Assembly (NCBI GenBank): GCA_958454405.1
Contig: CAUEBO010000001.1
Location: 83,322 to 147,321 of the forward strand
Direction of reading: 5' to 3'
DNA: 64,000 nt
DNA from: an uncultured Eggerthellaceae bacterium
Lineage (GTDB): Bacteria; Actinomycetota; Coriobacteriia; Coriobacteriales; Eggerthellaceae
Part shown: piece by piece, positions 22,693 to 30,386 of the stretch
How positions within the stretch are numbered: position 1 is the first letter of the stretch
Layout: the number at the start of each line of letters is the position of its first letter
Notes under the pieces: model-generated
Databases searched by the model: none
What the model was told of the DNA's origin: nothing
What the model saw: only the letters and a program-made list of their open reading frames with translations
Made by a program: the position numbers and the translations under genes

Positions 22693-22726
22693 CGAGCAAG
22701 GAGCACGACCGAGCAAGGAGCACGAC
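22693..22726. repeat. 17-bp tandem duplication in the gap before the membrane protein
   Basis: Two perfect copies of CGAGCAAGGAGCACGAC lie back to back in the 183-bp gap between the giant protein and the next gene. The whole gap consists of GAGCACTGAG/GAGCA-like short repeats. No terminator or clear promoter is visible in it, so the downstream genes may be read through from the giant gene. Confidence 0.7.
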
Positions 22727-22795
22727 CGAGCACCACCGCACGCGCGCCTGACAGCCCCGCACCGACGACCGAGCTCTACCGACAAGGCAAGGAAC

Positions 22796-25700
22796 ATGGG
22801 AAAGAAGAAAGACAAGAAACAGAAGAAGGAGAACAGCCCGAAGGCCTCGGCTGCCGACCGCGCGTCCGCAGCCGAGGCGCCGGACGGCTTCTCCGCGCCC
22901 AAGAGGCCCGAAGCGCCTGCGGCGTCTGTGGTGCCCGAGGTGTCCGCGGCGTTTGCGGCGCCCGAAGCGCCTGTGGCGCCCGCGGCGTCTGAGAGGCCCG
23001 CGGCTCATGCGGCGCCCGGAACGCCGGGGACGCCCGCGGCGCCGGCCAACGCTGCGGCGCCGGCCGGCCCCGCGATGTCGGCAGGCTCCGCAACGGACGG
23101 TCGCGCCGCGATGGGCGCCCACGCCGCAGCTGGCAAGTCGGCGGACCGCGCGCCCGCGTCGGAAGCGGCAGACGCCTCATCTTCGGCCCACGAGCCCGTG
23201 GTGGCAGCGGCGCAGCGCATCGCGTTGGCTGCATTCGAGGCGGCCGATGCGGCTCAGCGAGCTGCATTGGAACGCGGGCAGGGCGTTGAGGAATCCACGG
23301 CGGCGCTCGAAGGCGCCCTTGCGGCTTTGGCGCAGGCCGACGCCGCCGCCGAGGCTTTGGCCGCGGGCGATCCCCGCGCGCCCGAGCAGGTGAGGGCAGC
23401 GCTCGCCGTTGCCGCCCAGGCCTTCAACGCCGTGCAGAAACCCATTCCGGAACCTGCGCCGCAGCCCCAGCCCGAACCCCAGCACGCGGCGCAACCCGAA
23501 TCCCGCTCGCAGACGAGCGCCGCACCGGCGCCTGCGTCTGCGTCTCGGCCCCAGCCGGTCTCGCAGCCGGCTGCGGCCCCGTCTTCCGCCGCAAAGCCCG
23601 TGGCTGCCCCCGCCGCAACGTACGAACCCGCGGCGGTTTCCGGATCGGCCGCGCCCGAACCCGTGGTGGCTTCGGGATCGGCCGCGCCCGAACCCGCGCC
23701 CGCGAAGACGCCCGAACCTGTGGCGGTGCCCGAACCCGCGCCCGCGAAGGCGCCCGAACCTGTGGCAGCGCCAGCTTCCGTGCCGGTGCCTGCTTCCGCC
23801 GCAACGTACGAACCCGCGGCAGCTTCCGGATCGGTCGCGCCCGAACCCGGTTCGTCGACGGAGCTGCCCGCCTCGATCACGGGCGCGCATCCGTTCCGGC
23901 CCGCGCAGTCGGCCCCGGCTCCTGCGGCGTCGGCGGCTCCCGCTTCGGCGATGGAGCCCGAGGCCGTTCCGCCCGCGCACGCTGTGCCCGCTCCGGCCGC
24001 GCAGGCCGCGACGGCTCTTCCGACGATGCCGGCTGCACCTTCGCATGCTGCAACACAAACAGATGTTTCACGTGAAACATTCCATTCGGCATCAAGCACG
24101 CAGCCTATCCCCGTAATCGCTTCGACGGTCGTCGCCCAGCCCGCAACGCGCCCCGCCGTCGTCCCCGCGCCCGCCGCGCAGCCCGAGCCCGCTCCCGCCG
24201 CGCAACCTGCGCAGGGGCAGGCCGAATTCGCATCACAGGTTGCTCCGGCTTCTGCAACCCAAACAAATGTTTCACATGAAACAATCGGACGAACCGCTCG
24301 TCAAGCGGATGGGCGGTTCGAACCGGAGGCAGCTTCCTGCTCGAATGCCGCTTCCCGCCCGGATTCCGCTTCCGCTCCGGCGCCTTCGAGCGCCTTGCCC
24401 GCAGAGGACCGCCGCGAGGTGCGCGGTGTGCAAACACGCGCGTCGGTTCTTGGTGGCCTGCCTCGCATCGTCGCCGATTCCAGTCCGACTCCGTCCGGCG
24501 TGCCCGCCGTTCCTGCCGACGAGATGCTGGCTCCCGGCTCGCTGCCCATGAGCAAGCGCGAAATCAAGGACCGGGCCCGGGCCGACGCGCGCGCCGCCAA
24601 GGACCGTGCGCGGGCAGAGAAGGCCGCGGCCAAGAAAGCCGCCCATGAAGAGAAGCTGGCGGCGAAGGAGCGCGCCCGCAACCGCAAGTCCGTAGACATT
24701 CCCCTGGGCGCCCCCGCGCCGCATGCTCCCGAGTCTGCGCCCGCGTCGGTTTCTGAAACACAAACAAATGTTTCACGTGAAACAATCGCGCGACCCCCGA
24801 TTCAAGCAGAAACCCGCCCCGAGCCCGTCGCGCCTGCGCCCGCTCCCGTCGCCCCCGCGCCCGCTCCCGTCGCCCCCGCGCCTGCTTCCGTCGCGCCCGC
24901 GCCGCAATCCGCGCCGGCTCCCGCTTCCGCTGTTTCTGCGCCTGCGCGTTTTGCGCACGAAATCGCGCAGCACGAGTTCGCGGCGGTTTCCGAAACACAA
25001 ACAAATGTTTCACGTGAAACAATCGCGCGACCACCGATTCAAGCAGAAACCCGCCCCGAGTCCGTCGCCCCCGAGCCTGCGCCGCAGCCCGCGACCGCGT
25101 CCACGTCGGCATCGCGGCCCGCGGCCGAAATCGCGGTTGCTCCTGCATCGCAGTCCGAACCCGCGCCCGCTCCTGCGAACGAACCTAAGCTCGAGCGCAC
25201 GTTCGAACCCGAGCCCGAATCCTCGCGCACGCAGCGCCAGGCCAAGAAAGCCGAGAAAGCCGCCGCGCGCCAAGCGAAGAAGGCCGCTCCGGCCCCCGCC
25301 GCTCCAACCGCAGCCACGGCCCCCGCCGCCGCTTCGGCCACGGCCGCGACCTCAACCGCAGACTCCGCTGCGGCCTCTCCCGACGACCAGAAGCAGCCGC
25401 ATGCGGCGCGCAACACGTGCATCGTGCTGCTCCTGCTCCTGCTGATTGCCGTGGGGTTGGTTTTGGCGGCGTGGTTGGGCCTGTTCCGCCTGCCCTCGCC
25501 GGTGCAGGATCGCATCGACCTTCTGCCGGACCCCTACGCCCAGCAGGGCAGGCTCAACGCCGAGGATTCCCCGGTCGCTCCCGGCAGCTATCGGCTGGTG
25601 CTGAACCAGATTCCGGGCAGCGAGCCGGGCTCCCGCGACGTCGCCATCGAATTCGAGAATCCGGCGCAGAACACGTACTCCGCGCGGCTGGATCTGTACC

Positions 25701-25888
25701 TGGACGACACGGGCCAGCTGGTGGGGTCCACGCGCATGATCTCGCCGGGCACGTACCTGGCCACCATGGCGCTTTCGGAACAGCTTCCGCCGGGCACGTA
25801 TCAGGCCACCGCGAAGGTGGGCGTGTACTCCGGCGCCACCCAGGTGAACACGATGACGGCCGCTGTCGAACTCAGGATAAAAGGATAG
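22796..25888 (+). CDS. Ala/Pro-rich type II membrane protein with parS-bearing linker and extracellular beta domain
   Basis: 1,030 residues, starting at ATG after CAAGGAAC. The order is: a Lys-rich N-terminus (MGKKKDKKQKK); an Ala-rich stretch; an Ala/Gln/Glu helical segment (about 131-215) also present in the counterpart at 54,842; a very long Pro/Ala/Glu linker; a basic RARADARAAK-type coiled segment (about 590-630); one membrane helix (about 875-896); and a C-terminal beta domain of about 134 residues beginning LFRLPSPVQDR. Positive-inside logic puts the linker in the cytoplasm and the beta domain outside. The linker contains four parS or parS-like sites encoding N-V-S-R/H-E-T. The gene is followed 10 bp later by the next membrane protein, so the two are probably cotranscribed. 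I do not recognise the family of the beta domain. It recurs at 25,899, 29,156, 54,842, 56,298 and 58,746. Confidence 0.88.
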   Translation: MGKKKDKKQKKENSPKASAADRASAAEAPDGFSAPKRPEAPAASVVPEVSAAFAAPEAPVAPAASERPAAHAAPGTPGTPAAPANAAAPAGPAMSAGSATDGRAAMGAHAAAGKSADRAPASEAADASSSAHEPVVAAAQRIALAAFEAADAAQRAALERGQGVEESTAALEGALAALAQADAAAEALAAGDPRAPEQVRAALAVAAQAFNAVQKPIPEPAPQPQPEPQHAAQPESRSQTSAAPAPASASRPQPVSQPAAAPSSAAKPVAAPAATYEPAAVSGSAAPEPVVASGSAAPEPAPAKTPEPVAVPEPAPAKAPEPVAAPASVPVPASAATYEPAAASGSVAPEPGSSTELPASITGAHPFRPAQSAPAPAASAAPASAMEPEAVPPAHAVPAPAAQAATALPTMPAAPSHAATQTDVSRETFHSASSTQPIPVIASTVVAQPATRPAVVPAPAAQPEPAPAAQPAQGQAEFASQVAPASATQTNVSHETIGRTARQADGRFEPEAASCSNAASRPDSASAPAPSSALPAEDRREVRGVQTRASVLGGLPRIVADSSPTPSGVPAVPADEMLAPGSLPMSKREIKDRARADARAAKDRARAEKAAAKKAAHEEKLAAKERARNRKSVDIPLGAPAPHAPESAPASVSETQTNVSRETIARPPIQAETRPEPVAPAPAPVAPAPAPVAPAPASVAPAPQSAPAPASAVSAPARFAHEIAQHEFAAVSETQTNVSRETIARPPIQAETRPESVAPEPAPQPATASTSASRPAAEIAVAPASQSEPAPAPANEPKLERTFEPEPESSRTQRQAKKAEKAAARQAKKAAPAPAAPTAATAPAAASATAATSTADSAAASPDDQKQPHAARNTCIVLLLLLLIAVGLVLAAWLGLFRLPSPVQDRIDLLPDPYAQQGRLNAEDSPVAPGSYRLVLNQIPGSEPGSRDVAIEFENPAQNTYSARLDLYLDDTGQLVGSTRMISPGTYLATMALSEQLPPGTYQATAKVGVYSGATQVNTMTAAVELRIKG
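24064..24079. promoter_or_regulatory. parS: parS site 1 (perfect)
   Basis: TGTTTCACGTGAAACA is a perfect 16-bp palindrome identical to the canonical ParB-binding parS site. It lies inside the linker of the 22,796-25,888 gene and is read as D-V-S-R-E-T. Its codons GTT TCA CGT GAA ACA are atypical for this G/C-third-position gene, which points to selection on the DNA. Confidence 0.88.
24269..24284. promoter_or_regulatory. parS-like site 2 (one mismatch)
   Basis: TGTTTCACATGAAACA differs from parS only at one central base (CACATG for CACGTG). It is read in the same phase as the others, as N-V-S-H-E-T. ParB usually requires the central CACGTG, so this copy may be weak or decayed. Confidence 0.6.
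24769..24784. promoter_or_regulatory. parS: parS site 3 (perfect)
   Basis: Perfect TGTTTCACGTGAAACA in the first copy of the 76-bp direct repeat. It is read as N-V-S-R-E-T in the same codon phase as the other sites. Confidence 0.88.
25006..25021. promoter_or_regulatory. parS: parS site 4 (perfect)
   Basis: Perfect TGTTTCACGTGAAACA in the second copy of the 76-bp direct repeat, 237 bp from site 3 and in the same codon phase. Confidence 0.88.
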
Positions 25889-25898
25889 GGACGAGGAC

Positions 25899-26558
25899 AT
25901 GACGGATACCGAGAACAACAACATCAGCGCCGGCTCTCCGGCCCCCGAACCCGCCGAGCAGCCCGCTGCCCCGGCCGCAACCGCTTCGGCCGCCGCAACA
26001 GCTGCAACCGCTTCGGCCGCTGCCCCGGCCGAAGCCGCCGTCCCCGCCGAGCAGCCCGCGAAGAAGTCGCAGCGCAAGTGGACCATCCTGGCCATTTTGC
26101 TGTTGCTGCTCATCGCCGCGGCCATTGCCGTGTTCATCTGGCTGACCAGCCCCGACCCCGACCGCGACGGCTTGCAGCCCGACGCCAACGCCAAAATAGG
26201 CTCGCTCTCGGGCGACTTCGACGACCTGGACAAGATCGTGGACGAAGGCATGCTCACGTTCTCCATCAACGTCACGCCGTCGTTCGCCAACGGAACCAGC
26301 CCCGGCAACCTCATGATCGAGAACGCCGAGATCAACAACAACCGGTTCACCTGCGCCATCTACCGCAAAGACACCGGCGAGCAGATCTACCAGTCCGGCG
26401 CGCTCGACCCCGGCCAGTACATCGAGAACGCGCCGCTGTCCGTGGATCTGGACCCCGGCACCTACCCGTGCACGGCGTACTTCAGCACCTACAAGCTCTC
26501 CGACAACACCCCCATCGGCCAGGCGGCCGCCGAGATCACGGTCTACGTGCTGGGATAG
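25899..26558 (+). CDS. Small single-pass membrane protein with extracellular beta domain
   Basis: 219 residues, 10 bp after the previous stop, with AGGGACGAGG before the ATG. Residues 1-54 are an Ala/Pro/Glu-rich cytoplasmic linker, followed by KKSQRK as positive-inside charges. A membrane helix (about 61-83, WTILAILLLLLIAAAIAVF) precedes a beta-rich outer domain with motifs GSLSGDF, LMIENAEINNNRF, DTGEQIYQSG, PGQYIE, GTYPCTAYFSTY and GQAAAEITVYV. It is very close to the protein at 56,298 of the second locus (TSPDP-RDGLQPD and LDKIVDEGMLTFSIN are shared). The family is not recognised. It is probably a membrane-anchored partner of the secreted subunits encoded next to it. Confidence 0.9.
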   Translation: MTDTENNNISAGSPAPEPAEQPAAPAATASAAATAATASAAAPAEAAVPAEQPAKKSQRKWTILAILLLLLIAAAIAVFIWLTSPDPDRDGLQPDANAKIGSLSGDFDDLDKIVDEGMLTFSINVTPSFANGTSPGNLMIENAEINNNRFTCAIYRKDTGEQIYQSGALDPGQYIENAPLSVDLDPGTYPCTAYFSTYKLSDNTPIGQAAAEITVYVLG

Positions 26559-26693
26559 GGGAGCGAACGTGAAGACGAGGCGACACCTGTGGAACGCCGG
26601 AGCAGACCCGCCCGCGGGCGGACGAGGCTCCCGCCAGGGGCGTGAGCCTCCCGGAATGCGGGAGGTGGTGCGTTTGGCATGAGACAGAAACCA

Positions 26694-26709
26694 GCGGCCG
26701 AAGGGCCGC
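26694..26709 (+). other. Hairpin in the leader of the WxL-like gene
   Basis: GCGGCC-GAAG-GGCCGC forms a 6-bp stem 33 bp before the ATG at 26,742. The same 183-bp gap also has CCTCCC...GGGAGG at about 26,648-26,666. No U-tract follows either, so they look like mRNA leader structures or partial attenuators rather than classical terminators. Confidence 0.4.
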
Positions 26710-26741
26710 ATCCATGCGAAGGAAACGAAAAAGGAGGAACA

Positions 26742-27497
26742 ATGTACAAAAGGAAAGTAGGGGCCCTGGCGCTGAGCGTGGCTCTGGCGTCCGCCATCTG
26801 CGTGCCCACGGTGGCGTTCGCGGCGGAGTGGGACCCGGCCGTCACGGGCACTCCCACGGAGGTGACCGAGCCCGAAGGCACCACTGGGCCGAGCACCGAG
26901 CTCACCGGCGTCATCAAGCCCACCACGCTGAGCGTGTCCGTGCCCACGGCCGTGACGTTCTCGGTCGACCCCGGCGCCGACCCGTCCTTCACGGGCGCTC
27001 CGACCAGTGAGGTCATCGGCCAGTTCGGCAACCCGAGCAACTACACCATCACGAACAAGTCGCGCGTGCCCATCTACGCCGCGGTGACCAGCGTGGCCGC
27101 CACCGACTGCACGCTCACCGACGCCTTCGCCAACCTGGAGGCCGGCACCGTAACCAATCCGAAGGTCATGGTCGCCCTGAACGACCATGCCAACAGCGAC
27201 GGCGCGGGCAACACGTTGCTCTCCGTTGACGCGACCACCCCGACGCAGTCGAGCGGCTGGCTGGCGGACGGCACCACGTCCGCTCCGTACTTCGCGTTCC
27301 ATCAGAACGATGCGGGGACCGACGTCGCCGACGGCAGGCTCGCCGCTGGCGTGACGTCCGCGGGAGTCGATGTCACGGATGATACGAACAAGGCCAGCAT
27401 GTACGTGTACGGCGCCGTGAAGGGCGAGGGCTGGAACACGGGTGACAAGTTCACCGTCACGCCCACCTTCACCATCAAGACGGTGGCGTTCGCCTAG
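26742..27497 (+). CDS. Secreted WxL-like beta-sandwich surface protein
   Basis: 251 residues. The start is fixed by AAGGAGG at 26,731-26,737 and by a clean signal peptide (MYKRKVGALALSVALASAIC...VAFA|AEW). The mature protein has TTLSVSVPTAVTFSVDP, then NPSNYTITNKSRVPIYAAV, and ends in KFTVTPTFTIKTVAFA. This pattern (VSVP...FxVDP...YTITNxSxVP) is typical of small WxL-like or pilin-like surface proteins in Gram-positive bacteria. There is no sorting signal and no second membrane helix. The counterpart at 57,292 has the same layout. It probably sits in the cell wall as a subunit associated with the giant GLUG protein; the partner is inferred from gene order only. Confidence 0.85.
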   Translation: MYKRKVGALALSVALASAICVPTVAFAAEWDPAVTGTPTEVTEPEGTTGPSTELTGVIKPTTLSVSVPTAVTFSVDPGADPSFTGAPTSEVIGQFGNPSNYTITNKSRVPIYAAVTSVAATDCTLTDAFANLEAGTVTNPKVMVALNDHANSDGAGNTLLSVDATTPTQSSGWLADGTTSAPYFAFHQNDAGTDVADGRLAAGVTSAGVDVTDDTNKASMYVYGAVKGEGWNTGDKFTVTPTFTIKTVAFA

Positions 27498-27543
27498 GCC
27501 AACGCTGCAACTCTGGCGCGGAAGCTTCGCGCCGAAACGGTCT

Positions 27544-27574
27544 TGCGGGGGCGGCCCGACCGGCTGCCCCCGCA
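27544..27574 (+). terminator. Strong GC hairpin after the WxL-like gene
   Basis: TGCGGGGGC and GCCCCCGCA form a perfect 9-bp stem with a 13-nt loop, 46 bp after the stop of the WxL-like gene. A second hairpin (GGCGC...GCGCC) lies at about 27,519-27,537. No U-tract follows, so it may be a partial terminator or a 3' mRNA stabiliser that sets a higher level for the upstream gene. Confidence 0.45.
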
Positions 27575-27650
27575 GGCGCGGCTTCTGTTCGCGCAACGGC
27601 TGTTCGAACGATTGCATGAAGAAACGCACGAAACGGAAGCAGGATTGAGG

Positions 27651-29159
27651 ATGGGCATGCACAACGAAACTCGCAGGTCATACGCCCCCGCGTTGGCGGG
27701 CCGTGCGGATGCGGCCCGCGCCGGCGCGCTGGGCGCGCGCGTGCTCCTGTCCCTGATCGCTTGCTTGCTGGCGGCGCTGCTGTCCATCGGCGCCGCCCAG
27801 GTGCCCGGCCAGGCGTTCGCCGCCTCGTCGGACGCCGACGTGTCCGTCAGCGTGGACGTGGCCCCCACCACGCCCCCGGCGAAGTTCTTCGCCGTCAAGG
27901 TGCTCGTGCGCGACGATGCCGGCGCGCCGCTGGCGGGCGCCCTGGTCTCGGTGGCGGGCGGTTCGGCATCCATGACCACCGGGTCCTCCGGCACGGTGAC
28001 GGTGAGCGGGCTTTCCGCTGGAACCGCGTACGCGATGACGGTGTCGAAGGGCGGTTACGGCACCGTGTCCGGCAGCTTCACGTGCCACGGCTTGGCCGGC
28101 GAGGTGTGGCTGGTCACGTTGACGCACGTCAACGGCTCCGGCGGCGGGCCCAGTTCCGGCGGCGGGTCCACCACCGATGCGGGCGACGAGGAGAACCCCT
28201 ACCTTACCGTCGACACCGACGATGCCGAGCAGCAGCTGGAAGACGCCGGCGCAATTCCGCCTCCGCCCGACGACGGCGCGTCGAAGTCCGACGGCTCGTC
28301 CAAGAGCGCTTCGGGCTCCAAGGACGGCGCCTCCGATGCCGACGGCGAATCCGGCGGAAACGCTTTGATGCGATTCCTGGGCGCCTCGTGGTGGTGGCTG
28401 CTGCTCCTGCTGCTGGCCGTGGCGCTGCTGATCTTCTTCATACTCTGGCGTCGCCGCAAAGACGACGAGGACGAGGCCGCCGCCGAAGCCGCTGAGGCTG
28501 ACGCCGCCGAGGCTGACGCCACCGAGGCTGACGCCGAAGCCCACGAGGCTGACGGTGACAGTGACGCCGACGACAGTGACGATGACGCCGACGAAGACGG
28601 TGGCGACGATGGTGGTGACGGTGACGGCCCGCAACCCCCCGTGCCCGATTCCGACGCCGCAGATCCCGACGCCGACGATGCCGCCGACGCCGATGCCGAC
28701 GCCGATTTCGCGTCCAGCCCCGCAGCCCCCGACGCCGATTCCGACGGCGCTAACGAAGACTCCGATTCTGTAGCCGCGTTCGCAACGCCCCCCATTGCGT
28801 TCGGCGCCAAACCGCAGTCCAATCAAGCATCGCGAACAAATGTTTCACGTGAAACATCCTCGTCCGTAACCCTCGATCCCGAGCTCGACCCCGCGGCCGA
28901 CCCCGCGGTCGACTCCGCGGCCGACCCCGCAACCCTCGATCCCGCGGCCGATCCCGCCCTCGATCTCGCGGCCGGCCCCGCGGCCGATCCCGTCCTCGAC
29001 CCCGCGGCCGATCCCACACTCGACCCCGACTTGGCGGCTTCCTCCGAAGCCGACCTTGCGTCACCCAGCGCAAAGCAGCGCGGGGCTTCCGTTCGCGTCG
29101 TTGCTCCTCGCCGCCCTGCAGGCCGCGATGGTTCATCACGGAAGGCCGGGCGCCGATGA
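27651..29159 (+). CDS. Ig-like surface protein with C-terminal membrane helix, acidic tail and parS
   Basis: 502 residues. I chose ATG 27,651 because the open frame upstream is low quality; ATG 27,657 is also possible. A signal peptide (hydrophobic 31-49, cleavage near AFA-A58) precedes a carboxypeptidase-regulatory/Ig-like beta domain (about 60-165, with FFAVKVLVRDDAGAPLAGA and GTAYAMTVSKGGYGTV). After a Gly/Ser linker and an acidic Ser-rich stretch comes a membrane helix (about 245-268, WWWLLLLLLAVALLIFFILW) and the stop-transfer RRRK. A cytoplasmic Asp/Glu/Ala tail of more than 200 residues follows; it holds a perfect parS and ends basic (RRPAGRDGSSRKAGRR). The counterpart at 58,004 has the same N-terminal half but ends in a sortase signal. 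The last four bases overlap the next start (ATGA), suggesting translational coupling. Confidence 0.85.
   Translation: MGMHNETRRSYAPALAGRADAARAGALGARVLLSLIACLLAALLSIGAAQVPGQAFAASSDADVSVSVDVAPTTPPAKFFAVKVLVRDDAGAPLAGALVSVAGGSASMTTGSSGTVTVSGLSAGTAYAMTVSKGGYGTVSGSFTCHGLAGEVWLVTLTHVNGSGGGPSSGGGSTTDAGDEENPYLTVDTDDAEQQLEDAGAIPPPPDDGASKSDGSSKSASGSKDGASDADGESGGNALMRFLGASWWWLLLLLLAVALLIFFILWRRRKDDEDEAAAEAAEADAAEADATEADAEAHEADGDSDADDSDDDADEDGGDDGGDGDGPQPPVPDSDAADPDADDAADADADADFASSPAAPDADSDGANEDSDSVAAFATPPIAFGAKPQSNQASRTNVSRETSSSVTLDPELDPAADPAVDSAADPATLDPAADPALDLAAGPAADPVLDPAADPTLDPDLAASSEADLASPSAKQRGASVRVVAPRRPAGRDGSSRKAGRR
28841..28856. promoter_or_regulatory. parS: parS site 5 (perfect)
   Basis: Perfect TGTTTCACGTGAAACA inside the acidic tail of the 27,651-29,159 gene. 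It is read as N-V-S-R-E-T in the same codon phase as in the other genes, although the flanking protein sequence is unrelated. Confidence 0.88.
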
Positions 29160-29734
29160 CCTCCGACGATCGCATCAAGCAAACCCCCGCTCCGGACTCG
29201 CCGGACATGCCTCCTGAGGCGTTCCCGAACAGCCTAGAGCCCGAGGAGCCCTCGCGCGGCCGATGGCGCTGGGTGGTCCTGCTCGCTCTGCTGCTGCTCC
29301 TCGCGTGCGGCGTGGCGTGGTTCTATCTGGCTCCGGTGCCCGACGATGACGACATCGAGCGAAACATCGTAGTGGGATCGGTGCTGGGAGACGACGGCGC
29401 GTCGGTGCGCGCCGAGAGCGAGACCACGGCGGCGTTCTCCATCAACTCGGTCATGCGCTTCGACAGCCCCTCGTCGAAGGGCTACATCTACTTCGAGAAC
29501 CCCGAAGGCAACGGCAAGTACCTCAGCCTGGTCCTCGTGCGCGACGACACGGGCCAGACCGTCTACGAGACCGGCCTTTTGCAGCCCGGCACGTACGTGG
29601 AGCAGGATACGCTCGACGCCATGCTCCCGTACGGGGAGTACGCCTGCACGGCGCAGGTGAACGCCTACCGCATCCCCGACAAGACGCCGCTGGGCACGGT
29701 AGCCGCCGCGGTCACCGTGAAGGTGGGATCGTGA
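29156..29734 (+). CDS. Small single-pass membrane protein with extracellular beta domain
   Basis: 192 residues, ATG overlapping the previous stop (ATGA). A short acidic/Pro-rich cytoplasmic N-terminus (1-35) and RGRWR precede a membrane helix (39-58, WVVLLALLLLLACGVAWFYL) and an outer domain related to those at 25,899, 56,298 and 58,746. Shared motifs include FSINSVMRF, GYIYFENPEGNGKY, RDDTGQTVYETGLLQPGTYVE, GEYACTAQVNAYR and LGTVAAAVTVKV. It corresponds to 58,746-59,363 in the second locus (RDDTGETVYETGFLAPGSYVE). The function is unknown. Position and topology suggest an envelope anchor or assembly factor. Confidence 0.88.
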   Translation: MTSDDRIKQTPAPDSPDMPPEAFPNSLEPEEPSRGRWRWVVLLALLLLLACGVAWFYLAPVPDDDDIERNIVVGSVLGDDGASVRAESETTAAFSINSVMRFDSPSSKGYIYFENPEGNGKYLSLVLVRDDTGQTVYETGLLQPGTYVEQDTLDAMLPYGEYACTAQVNAYRIPDKTPLGTVAAAVTVKVGS

Positions 29735-29797
29735 ACGCGCAGGCGCGGGGGGACCGCGCGACCCTTTCCCGCTCCACATCCTGCGCTTCACGCAAGT

Positions 29798-29928
29798 TGA
29801 CAAAAACGGCTTCGAATGTGCAGTTTTCAGCGGCCTCGAAAGCCTCGCGACGGCAAAAGCCCAGGTCGCGAATTCCAGAACTCCGAAACACGGCCGAAAA
29901 GGTGCACATTCGGCGCCGTTTTTTGTCA
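29798..29928. repeat. Structured inverted-repeat element, copy 1
   Basis: The left arm (29,798-29,822, TGACAAAAACGG...GAATGTGCA) pairs with the right arm (29,903-29,928, TGCACATTC...TTTTTTGTCA) over about 25 bp with few mismatches. The centre has GGTCGCGAATTC. The same arms (CGAATGTGCA / TGCGCATTCG) and centre (GGTCGCGAAATTC) occur at 62,554-62,700. It is a repeated palindromic element able to fold as a long hairpin; I do not recognise it as a named family. Confidence 0.7.
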
Positions 29929-30166
29929 CTTCCGGATTTCCGCCCGCCCGCGAGTTTTCGCCCCCTTCCGGAACCCTGCTCGCGCTCGAGTTTCCGCCCG
30001 CGCCTGGGATTCCGCCCGCCCGCGAGCTTCCGTCCGCGCTCGAACAGGGATGGAACCCTGGAAGTTCGGCGGACCTGGGCGCAGGGGGCACCGGCGCAGA
30101 GGCTTGGCAGCGAGACGGCCACCCGCCCGCTTCCGGGTTCCCTCCCGCTTCCGAATGGAGGCGGCG

Positions 30167-30311
30167 CCCGGGGAACTGGGCCGGCCCGGGAGGCTGGGCT
30201 GGCCCGGGAAACTCGGCTGGGTTGGGAAGTTGGATTGAACCGGGAAGCTGGGCCAGCTTGGGAGGCAGGACTGGCCCGGGAGGCTCGGTTGGCCTGGGAG
30301 GACGATGCGGA
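30167..30311. repeat. 18-bp degenerate tandem repeat array
   Basis: About eight units of the CCCGGGAGGCTGGGCTGG type follow one another in 18-bp register (first unit 19 bp), with units starting at 30,167, 30,186, 30,204, 30,222, 30,240, 30,258, 30,276 and 30,294. Decay continues to about 30,330. The array ends 76 bp before the start of the next gene. Its period is a multiple of three, so the open frame across it survives. Confidence 0.75.
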
Positions 30312-30386
30312 GCTTTGGAAGCTCGGTGAGTTTGGGCGCGCGGCGCGGCCGACGACAGCGGCACAACAAGAACGGAAGGCGTTTTG

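Larger units (their letters stand above)
24748..25060 (+). repeat. 76-bp direct repeat carrying parS
   Basis: Positions 24,748-24,823 and 24,985-25,060 are nearly identical (about two differences). Each contains one perfect parS near its middle and encodes ETQTNVSRETIARPPIQAET. The spacing and identity indicate segmental duplication of a parS-bearing linker unit. Confidence 0.8.
29735..30386. other. 650-bp gap holding an inverted-repeat element and a tandem array
   Basis: The equivalent gap in the second locus is only about 70 bp. This one contains a structured inverted-repeat element (29,798-29,928), degenerate TTCCGCCCGC-type repeats (about 29,936-30,040) and an 18-bp tandem array (30,167-30,311). 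One frame (29,731-30,387) is open across the entire gap and abuts both neighbouring genes. Its product is Arg/Pro/Ser-rich and looks like translated repeat DNA, so I do not call it a gene. Confidence 0.6.

Noticed and set aside
30167..30311. CRISPR-like array
   Set aside because: Units are contiguous 18-bp degenerate repeats without spacers, and no cas genes are present.
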